33,302 bases of DNA from Planctomycetaceae bacterium. Its GTDB lineage: Bacteria; Planctomycetota; Planctomycetia; Pirellulales; Pirellulaceae. The notes below the pieces were generated by a model, which saw only the letters and a program-made list of their open reading frames with translations, had not been told where the DNA came from and did no database searches. The position numbers were made by a program, and so were the translations under genes. This document shows positions 1 to 6,884 of this stretch, one piece after another (the first letter of the stretch is position 1; the number at the start of each line of letters is the position of its first letter). The stretch lies in the NCBI GenBank assembly GCA_027487375.1, contig JAIYDQ010000445.1:1-33302 (forward strand). Direction: 5' to 3'.

Positions 1-1170
1 AGTTGGCACGCCAAAGGCATCTCCGCCATCGTCTGCGTAGCTTGCTCCCTCACCCGCGTCTTCCGAGTCTCCGAAAGGATCCGAGGATCGAGCTCCCGAA
101 AGCGGGTCGCCCATCTCAGTAGAGTCTTCAATTTCAATAACCTGGGAGCCGCTATCTTCTTCTACGTCAATGCCGTCCGAAGGCGATAGTTGAAAGTCTT
201 CGGCTGCTGCAAAGTCGATCCCGCTGATACCAGACCCAACTCCGCTCTTGGGATCGCTGCCACCAACGTCGCTTCCGGAGCCTTCGCTTCCTAAGTCGAG
301 GCCTGAAATGCCTGTTCCTGCGAGATCCAGCGGTTCGTCTTCCAGTGAGAGCCCGCTGTCGGAGGGGCTCATCAAGTTAATGCCAGAGTCTGCTGACAAA
401 CCTAGATCGCTACTGCTCCCCAATACTAAGTCGTCGTCCTGATGACTGGAAAGTTCTAGCCCACTATCAAGCTCGATTGCGCTGTCGCTATCGTCGCTCT
501 GTACGAGGTCAGGCGTTCCTCCGAGATCGGATGTTTGTAGTCGAAGATCTGAGCCTCCCAGCACGTCTGAATCGTCGCGCGCTGGAGATTGCTTCTTGCT
601 TCCAGCGGAGCTACCCGAACCGCTCTCTTTTGGCTCAACAGAAAGCTCAAGATCACTTCCGGGCCCAAGAGATAGGGAGCTTGCGTCGATTTCCATCTCG
701 CCGCTATCATCATCCGCAAGCCCTAGTAGTTCGTCATCATCTTCTGCGAATCCTCCCAACGGTGGAGTCTGGGACGCTCGATTGACAAGCCTTACACCGC
801 TACCGCTACTTGGGTCTGGCACAAGCGTAACATCGCTGCCAAGCTGCAAAGCCCCGCTGTCTTCTTCTGATGGCTCAAGGGACAAGTCACTCTTTCCCGA
901 GTCGACGCCGCTCAAACCAGTACCACTTTTTCCTGAGAGCCCGCTTAGACCTGAACGCTCGGACAAAAGAATCGACGACCCGCCAGCGTCTTCATCCAAA
1001 ACATCGCCGCTGCGCTCTTGAAGGACTCGCTCGATTTCATCTGTTTTGAACTTCCAGCTCGAGCCGTCCCGGAAACCAAAAATCTCGCCGCGAGACCTCA
1101 GCTCTACCAAGGTTTCTGGGGTCATGTTTAGCAACTTGGCTGCTTCGTCCAAGGATACGTAAGTGGCCAT
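1..1170 (-). CDS. Excisionase/HTH_17-type DNA-binding protein with long Ser/Gly/Asp/Leu-rich tail (3' end runs off the window)
   Basis: Not in ORF track because no stop lies in the window. Reverse-strand frame from ATG at 1168-1170 reads MATYVSLDEAAKLLNMTPETLVELRSRGEIFGFRDGSSWKFKTDEIERVLQERSGDVLDEDAGGSS..., and I found no in-frame stop to position 1. N-terminus matches MerR/excisionase winged-HTH style. Confidence 0.85.
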   Translation of the reverse strand, partial: MATYVSLDEAAKLLNMTPETLVELRSRGEIFGFRDGSSWKFKTDEIERVLQERSGDVLDEDAGGSSILLSERSGLSGLSGKSGTGLSGVDSGKSDLSLEPSEEDSGALQLGSDVTLVPDPSSGSGVRLVNRASQTPPLGGFAEDDDELLGLADDDSGEMEIDASSLSLGPGSDLELSVEPKESGSGSSAGSKKQSPARDDSDVLGGSDLRLQTSDLGGTPDLVQSDDSDSAIELDSGLELSSHQDDDLVLGSSSDLGLSADSGINLMSPSDSGLSLEDEPLDLAGTGISGLDLGSEGSGSDVGGSDPKSGVGSGISGIDFAAAEDFQLSPSDGIDVEEDSGSQVIEIEDSTEMGDPLSGARSSDPFGDSEDAGEGASYADDGGDAFGVPT

Positions 1171-1336
1171 AAACAGGAATTCTTCGATTAATGCGAAATG
1201 AGAGAAACAGAATTTGATCAAGACTAATCGACAGACGACACAGAATCCAGCATCTACTGTGTGAGAACTTCGTAAAGTTCAAGGATTAGTTCAGTTATTC
1301 TAGATGTACCGACTATCGGAGTGGTACTACCGCGCG

Positions 1337-1810
1337 CTAAGCGCCGCAATCGCCACATGTTCCCTTAAGAAATACGGATTCAATTTGCCGAGGTTTTGCC
1401 GGGGGTTTTCCTTTGGTTTTAAGAGAAACCTGTACGTCAGGCATGCATTCGACCTTCCCACAATCGTTGCACATAAAATGGGGGTGGTCGCCAGGGGAGT
1501 GACCGCCTGCTCCCTTGATCTCGAATCTCCAAGCGTGGTCGCCAGCATCGATCCGAGAAAGCAAATCTGATTCGGCTAGTTCCGTCAACACCCGAAAAAG
1601 AGTTGATTTATCAAAGCCCATAGGAACCAAGTGGTCCGAAATTTCCGCGTGGCTTATTGGCCTTTCCTGTGCGCTCAGATATTCCAAGACTGCCAGTCTA
1701 GAGGGTGTACTTCGGAGGGATGCGTTCCTGAGAAGTTCTCGCGCTGATTCAACTGTCAACAGTTGCGATTTGCTTTTTCGGTCGGTTGATGCCACGGTAC
1801 GGATCGCCAT
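1337..1810 (-). CDS. Fur-family transcriptional regulator
   Basis: 157 aa; LRSTPSRLAVLEYL...HAEISDHL...DKSTLFRVLTELAESDLLSR winged helix, then HFMCNDCGKVECMP and CGDCGA metal-site CxxC motifs. Confidence 0.88.
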   Translation of the reverse strand: MAIRTVASTDRKSKSQLLTVESARELLRNASLRSTPSRLAVLEYLSAQERPISHAEISDHLVPMGFDKSTLFRVLTELAESDLLSRIDAGDHAWRFEIKGAGGHSPGDHPHFMCNDCGKVECMPDVQVSLKTKGKPPAKPRQIESVFLKGTCGDCGA

Positions 1811-1864
1811 TCAGGAATAGAATCACCAAAGACAGAACGCCACAGACTACTGAGTCTACCATAA

Positions 1865-1913
1865 AGTATAGCAATGTGATGATGTGAAGACACCCTCACG
1901 GAGTTGCTATACT
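1865..1913. promoter_or_regulatory. Inverted repeat AGTATAGCAA-N29-TTGCTATACT upstream of the Fur-family gene
   Basis: Perfect 10-bp arms at 1865-1874 and 1904-1913, about 55 bp upstream of the start codon at 1810. Confidence 0.4.
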
Positions 1914-2036
1914 AATTGAGTTGAACACGCTTATTAACTTCGTGTTTCGTCGCAATTTTAAAGATGGTGAAAGGACACGGGGCAGATGTCGTAATACAGC
2001 TGAAGGCACGAGATATTGTTAACGTCCCCAGCGGCG

Positions 2037-2061
2037 TCTGAATTCTTGCGAATTCCGCTAC
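2037..2061. repeat. Short palindromic repeat (GAATTC family), copy 1
   Basis: tctgaattcttgcgaattccgctac; reverse complement GTAGCGGAATTCGCAAGAATTCAGA resembles the copies near 12941, 17798 and 24278. Confidence 0.55.
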
Positions 2062-2381
2062 CCACAAGTCAAATTGTGCTAAAGCACGAAATCGACCGCG
2101 TACGCTGTTACGCAACTCGGATGAAATGCCGAAAAGCAATTCATAAATGGAAGAGAGAATCCACCGAGAGCCTGATATAAAGTGTCGACGCGCAGTGCGA
2201 TTTGGAATCACACGTTACACCAACACGTTGGAAAGATGCGACCTACTGAGGGATGCCATTTTAACAACGTCATGCGTGGCATCACAACGTCGTTCGGTTC
2301 TTAACAGCAAAAAGCGACATCGCAATTTGCTGTCGAGAACGAATAAGGTTTGAGAAGCAAAAGAAGGGGGGGACGGATGTC

Positions 2382-2606
2382 CTACTTCTTTTTCTTCTTC
2401 TTATCATCAGCTTCGTCTTCCTTCTTGACCTTCTTCTTCTTCTTCAAGGAGATCTTAGGAACACGAACCTTTGCCATGCCGAGAACAATGTTCTCCTCGG
2501 TCCATTTATCTAAATCCATGAGTCGCTTAATGCGCTCTGCACGGTTTAGAACGTTTCGAGATTTAATCGATCCGGCACGGACCTTTAAGCTTTTATCAAG
2601 TGTCAT
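2382..2606 (-). CDS. Small Lys-rich basic protein of the planctomycete/verrucomicrobia/chlamydiae type
   Basis: Internal start gives MTLDKSLKVRAGSIKSRNVLNRAERIKRLMDLDKWTEENIVLGMAKVRVPK... with a poly-Lys tail; resembles the PVC small basic protein family as I recall it. The track start at 2672 is probably too early. Confidence 0.75.
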   Translation of the reverse strand: MTLDKSLKVRAGSIKSRNVLNRAERIKRLMDLDKWTEENIVLGMAKVRVPKISLKKKKKVKKEDEADDKKKKKK

Positions 2607-2717
2607 TATCAGAATCTCTACCAGTGAACCAATGGGAGGGCAAATTGTATCGACCCGCTCCGAAGCCCACAAGTCGGGAACTGCGTGAAATGCAAAACTC
2701 GTGATTTTGATTTGACG

Positions 2718-4541
2718 CTATGTATTTGGGCTGTCTCCAGGCCCCTGCTCCGGAATGCCTGGATTTTCTGGGTTTTCTTTATGCGTTCGAAAATGGGGCT
2801 TCGGAACGGCCGAAGATCCGTGATAGGAACGCGAGCCCGGAAATGCCTCTCGCCGATTAGATGCGTCTGAAACTGGCGGGCTTTGTGTGGACTCGTACCA
2901 GGTAGCCAGAGAAGATCCATCTTCAGAAAATCCGGTATCAACGACAAGCGGCTTGAGTTCACCTGGGGCGGTTGGACTGGGGGGCTCCGGCTGATGATGG
3001 TGATGGTGTAAGTGATCATGGCCGTGCGAGTGGTCATGATCGTGTGAGTGGTCATGATCGTGTGAGTGGTCATGATCATGTGAGTGGTCATGATCATGCG
3101 AGTGGTCATGATCATGAAGGTGGTGGTCGTGTTCGTGGCTGTGCGAATGATCGTGGTCGTGTGAGTGATCGTGGTCGTGTGGCTGAGCTTCAGAGTTGAA
3201 ATCTTCGGGCCAGTACGTGGGCGATTCAATTTCGAACGGGTGTGTTGTCTTATTGTCGGGTTCGTCGAGCTTAAGGTGTTCCAGTGGAATGGATTCCATT
3301 TCGGTAAGGGATCTGCTGGCTCTTTCGAATCGTTCTTCCTGTTCTGTTCCAAGTTCGGCGTGAGTGAATTCCCATTGCCGAATAGCTTCACCGAAGACTA
3401 ATGCCAGTCGCAATTGGTGACGAAGCGCAATCTCTCTGCAGTCCTCATATTCTGGGGAGAAATCGGAGGTTCCGTCGGGTCTTTTGGAGACCTTACCGCG
3501 AACCACGCCCCACGGTGTATCGACTTCGATGCTCGCCCTGGGGAGCGTCGTGCGATGTTTCTTCGAGTAGCGAATGCCAAGGGTTCCCGTTTGGTCGAAA
3601 AGAATTTGCTCGGCAGTCTCGCGGTCCTCCGGATGGACAAGGACGGTTAGCAATGTCCCTGGGCGCCCTTTTTTCATTTGGACGGGTGTGGTGAATACGT
3701 CTAAAGCACCTGCATTTAGCAAAAGCTCGCTCGCAAAGCCAATTTGTTCGCCAGTTGTGTCGTCAAGATTGGTTTCCATAACGAGGATTGAATCGTCGGA
3801 CTTGGCGGACTTTGGCTTGGCTCTGACTGCGGTGCCTATTAACAATCGAAGCATATTGGGCTGCTTTGTAAGGTCCTTCGTGCCAGCTCCGTAGCCGATT
3901 CGCTCCCATTGCATCGCAGGAACTGGTCCGAAACCCGTGACGAGTTCGGCAAGAATGGCGGCTCCTGTTGGGGTAGTAAGTTCTGCGGGGATATTGCTGG
4001 CAGCTATCGGGACACCGTACAGGATTTCGGCTGTCGCAGGAGCGGGAACGCTGACGATTCCGTGCGCAATTCGAATTGTCCCGGTACCTACAGGAACAGG
4101 AGCTGAGTAAGCGATTTCAATTCCCAGTGATTCCCAGGCGACCGCAACGCCGACAATGTCCGCGATCGAGTCGATGGCACCAACTTCATGGAAATGGACT
4201 TTTTGAATATCGGTTCCATGAACCTTGGCTTCTGCGACGGCGATGCGGTAGAAAATAGCGTTTGCTAACTCTTTCGCACGCGACGAAAAGTTCCCCTTGG
4301 CGATCATGGCTTGGATGTCTTTTAGGTGCCGATGAGCGTGTTCTGGGGGATGATTGATCGCGAGCTGCGTTGCCCGGAAGCCATTTTTCTTGACTTGGCT
4401 GGTCGAAAGCTTCACGTGCGGCAGGCCCATTGAATCAATCGCTTGCTGCACAAGTTCGAGACTTGCCCCCGCGTCGAGCAGTGCTCCGAGGGTCATGTCC
4501 CCGCTTATGCCACTGAAGCAATCGAAGTAGGCAATTTTCAT
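2718..4541 (-). CDS. larC: LarC-type nickel pincer cofactor biosynthesis protein with His-rich C-terminal extension
   Basis: MKIAYFDCFSGISGDMTLGALLDAG..., VHFHEVGAIDSIADIVG, TTPTGAAILAEL, ETNLDDTTGEQIGFASELLLNAGALDVFTTPVQMKKGRPG are LarC hallmarks; followed by (HDHDHS)n. Confidence 0.92.
   Translation of the reverse strand: MKIAYFDCFSGISGDMTLGALLDAGASLELVQQAIDSMGLPHVKLSTSQVKKNGFRATQLAINHPPEHAHRHLKDIQAMIAKGNFSSRAKELANAIFYRIAVAEAKVHGTDIQKVHFHEVGAIDSIADIVGVAVAWESLGIEIAYSAPVPVGTGTIRIAHGIVSVPAPATAEILYGVPIAASNIPAELTTPTGAAILAELVTGFGPVPAMQWERIGYGAGTKDLTKQPNMLRLLIGTAVRAKPKSAKSDDSILVMETNLDDTTGEQIGFASELLLNAGALDVFTTPVQMKKGRPGTLLTVLVHPEDRETAEQILFDQTGTLGIRYSKKHRTTLPRASIEVDTPWGVVRGKVSKRPDGTSDFSPEYEDCREIALRHQLRLALVFGEAIRQWEFTHAELGTEQEERFERASRSLTEMESIPLEHLKLDEPDNKTTHPFEIESPTYWPEDFNSEAQPHDHDHSHDHDHSHSHEHDHHLHDHDHSHDHDHSHDHDHSHDHDHSHDHDHSHGHDHLHHHHHQPEPPSPTAPGELKPLVVDTGFSEDGSSLATWYESTQSPPVSDASNRREAFPGSRSYHGSSAVPKPHFRTHKENPENPGIPEQGPGDSPNT
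3028..3117. repeat. 18-bp in-frame tandem repeat encoding HDHDHS units in larC
   Basis: Five consecutive units of gagtggtcatgatc(g/a)tg(t/c/a) at 3028, 3046, 3064, 3082 and 3100; degenerate units flank them. Confidence 0.9.
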
Positions 4542-4678
4542 AGGATGTCTAGGGATTTTGGTGTTGTGGAATCGAGAAGGATCTCTATCATAGTCACCCC
4601 GAGGTCAGGTGACTCCCAGATTGTGGAAGATCCGAATCTTGTTAGATCAATCGTTTTTGCACTAGTTTGGAAGAGATT

Positions 4679-4831
4679 ATGAAGGTTGTATCCTCAATCG
4701 GCGCTCTAAAGTATCGTCACCCTGACTGCCAAGTGGTTCGACGACGCGGCCGAATTTACGTCATCTGCAAAAGTAATCCACGATTCAAGGTTCGACAAGG
4801 CAACGCCAAAAGCAAGCGAACCAAGCGATAA
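4679..4831 (+). CDS. rpmJ: Ribosomal protein bL36, YkgO/RpmJ2-like form
   Basis: Below the track length cutoff. ATG at 4679 to TAA at 4829-4831 gives [50 protein letters not shown]. Confidence 0.93.
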   Translation: MKVVSSIGALKYRHPDCQVVRRRGRIYVICKSNPRFKVRQGNAKSKRTKR

Positions 4832-5030
4832 ATCCATCGATCGACAGGAGTTGATCGTTTGTTCTCTTTCGAATCACGGATAGCGGAGTCTATGCGTGGT
4901 TTGTCTACGGGGGCTCGCTGGCCAAGTTCTTTAGGGTTGGCGGAATCTTAAGCTTGGTACGAACAGAGCGTGCCGGTTGCAGGCTTCCACTGGTTCTTAA
5001 AACTAATCGTGGGCTTTCGCACGAGCTTAG

Positions 5031-5162
5031 TTGGACAGCCCTACCTTGCGCTGGAGTCCAGGCTTTAGCCGCTTTTTGAGTATCCAAGGTGCTCAGCGCC
5101 CAATGGCAGCACTCCAGCAGAGTTGCGATTGATTGTCTCAGGTTCATCGTGGCGTCATCAAA
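5031..5162. repeat. Interspersed inverted-repeat element, copy A (degenerate)
   Basis: ttggacagc...TTGCGCTGGAGTccaGGCTTtAGCCGCTTTTtg..ATCCAAGGTGCTCaGCGCC...ACTCCAGCA is clearly similar to 31068-31198. Confidence 0.8.
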
Positions 5163-5404
5163 TTGGGAACGGGTTTGTCGCGGTGTGTTACCTAAAAAGT
5201 CTCTGGCGACGACGTCGATCTATCAACCGACTTTTGTTGGGATGCGCAAGCTAAAGACAGAATCGGACTCAATACAAAATTGTGGAACATTTGTCCTGAA
5301 CCTGTAGTGCCAAGTGGCATAGTATCTGCGTCTAGCTTACAATCCATTGAGCAAGTCGGTTTCCTAGACCGAGTTTGACAAGTGCCTATCTCAAATTTTA
5401 CCAG

Positions 5405-5424
5405 ACAAAAATGTCCATTTTTGT
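5405..5424. promoter_or_regulatory. AT-rich hairpin in the leader upstream of the CxxCH protein gene
   Basis: ACAAAAAT-gtcc-ATTTTTGT, perfect 8-bp arms, 57 bp upstream of the start at 5481. Confidence 0.3.
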
Positions 5425-5480
5425 GAGTGCAAGCATTTGTCAGACAGCCCCTACCTTTCCGTCCTTGGAGTAATGTACGA

Positions 5481-5885
5481 ATGAAGAAGATTCTGTTCAG
5501 TGTTGCTGCCATCATGATTTTCGGCAGTGCTATCTCGACCCCGGCCTTCGCCATCAAGCAATTCGGCGATGCATGGAAGGAGTACTATGAAAAGACAAGC
5601 ACCAATGATGGCTTCAAAAAGCTAGTAGCCGATGCGAAGTGCAATGTTTGCCATATCCAAGGTGAGAAGAAGACAAAGCACAATCCATACGGTGAAGAGG
5701 TTGAAGAACTTCTGAAGAAGAAAGACTTCCCTGCCGATCGATTCAAGAGCGAGCCAGCAAAGTGCAAGGAAGAAATCGAAGCGGCCTTCAAGAAGATTGA
5801 AGCGATCAAAGCAAAAGATGGAAAGACCTACGGCGAGAAGATCAAAGCCGGTGAGCTTCCTGGCGGTGATATTGAAGGCAAGTAA
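5481..5885 (+). CDS. Secreted small c-type cytochrome-like protein (one CxxCH)
   Basis: Signal peptide MKKILFSVAAIMIFGSAISTPAFA and KCNVCH haem-binding motif; start taken at the internal ATG 5481. Confidence 0.75.
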   Translation: MKKILFSVAAIMIFGSAISTPAFAIKQFGDAWKEYYEKTSTNDGFKKLVADAKCNVCHIQGEKKTKHNPYGEEVEELLKKKDFPADRFKSEPAKCKEEIEAAFKKIEAIKAKDGKTYGEKIKAGELPGGDIEGK

Positions 5886-5894
5886 TTGCCATGA

Positions 5895-5921
5895 GACTCT
5901 CAGCGATTGAGAGTCGATTTT
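5895..5921 (+). terminator. Candidate intrinsic terminator
   Basis: GACTCTCA-gcgat-TGAGAGTC perfect 8-bp stem followed by GATTTT, 10 bp after the stop at 5885. Confidence 0.6.
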
Positions 5922-6230
5922 AAAGGTTTTGCATTCGAGACGATTTTGCTCAAAAAGACCACACGTGTCGTCGTCTCGAGTGCCTTTGGGAAGTGGTCTG
6001 TCGGTTAGGTGATTCGTAATTGACAGATCCGAATTCATCCTTCGGTTACCGATAACGCTTCATTTTTTGAAGCCCTCCGAAGTTTTGCGGTCATATTCAA
6101 ATGGTAGATCGCCAGTGAGATTGGGTTCCCATCTGCCCGCCTCAAGCACTCGCCCTGATTTGCTCCCTGTAACGAACTCCCCGTCTATACTCTCCCACAC
6201 TCTCCCTAGGTTTTTGATAAGGACTCTCTC

Positions 6231-6875
6231 ATGAGATCGATTTGTTGGTTGTTGTTAACGATTTGCGGAAGCTTGATGACTTCGACCTGTATTGCGCAGG
6301 AAGCCAATCCACAATCAGATTTGATTTCATTGTTTGACGGGAAGTCTTTGAATGGTTGGAAGGTAAATGAGCATCCAGAATCTTGGAAGGTCGAGGACGG
6401 TGCAATCGTTTGTTTCGGCGAACGCAGTCACTTGTTCTACGAAGGTGACGGAAAGCCGTTTAAGAACTTTCATTTCAAGGCCGAAGTAAAGACTACTCCT
6501 GGCAGTAATTCCGGTATCTATTTTCATACGAAGTATCAAGCTGAAGGCTGGCCCAAATATGGATATGAATGCCAAGTAAATATCACCCAGCGTGATCCGA
6601 AAAAGTCTTCAGGGCTTTATAGCGTCAAAGATGTCGCTGATCCTCCAGCGAAAGACAATGAGTGGTATACTCAAGAAATCATTGTTCAGGGAAAGAAGGT
6701 TACTCTCAAGCTTAATGGTCAAATCATGGTTGAGTACACTGAACCTGACAATCAACCCGCGTTTTCGACTAGCTTTGAACGCCGTCTCGGTGAAGGCACG
6801 TTTGCCCTGCAAGCTCATGACCCAGCAAGCAAGGTTTACTTCCGGAATCTCACGGTAAAGCGTCTCCCGGATTAA
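6231..6875 (+). CDS. Secreted DUF1080 (3-keto-disaccharide hydrolase-type) protein
   Basis: Signal peptide; LFDGKSLNGWKV...WKVEDGAIVC...FHFKAEVKTTPGSNSGIYFHT...GYECQVN is typical of DUF1080. Confidence 0.88.
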   Translation: MRSICWLLLTICGSLMTSTCIAQEANPQSDLISLFDGKSLNGWKVNEHPESWKVEDGAIVCFGERSHLFYEGDGKPFKNFHFKAEVKTTPGSNSGIYFHTKYQAEGWPKYGYECQVNITQRDPKKSSGLYSVKDVADPPAKDNEWYTQEIIVQGKKVTLKLNGQIMVEYTEPDNQPAFSTSFERRLGEGTFALQAHDPASKVYFRNLTVKRLPD

Positions 6876-6884
6876 GCCTTTCGC

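Noticed and set aside
596-1021. 141-aa plus-strand Ser/Pro-rich ORF
   Set aside because: Antisense shadow of the low-complexity HTH-protein gene that reads through to the window edge.
1912-2211. 99-aa minus-strand ORF
   Set aside because: Spans the palindromic repeat at 2037-2061 (its WVAEFARIQT segment is the translated repeat) and has no recognisable domain.
3028-3117. Regular repeats that could suggest a CRISPR array
   Set aside because: 18-bp units are contiguous with no spacers and lie in frame inside larC.
2972-3199. Plus-strand ORF with VSGHDRVSGHDH repeats
   Set aside because: Antisense shadow of the His-rich larC tandem repeat; the minus-strand LarC frame explains it.
2618-3391. 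257-aa minus-strand ORF
   Set aside because: Alternate frame of larC; Thr/Met/Ile repeats (MIMTTHT) are the frame-shifted His repeat.
4905-5147. 80-aa minus-strand ORF in the rpmJ/CxxCH gap
   Set aside because: Much of it is the inverted-repeat element copy A read as protein.
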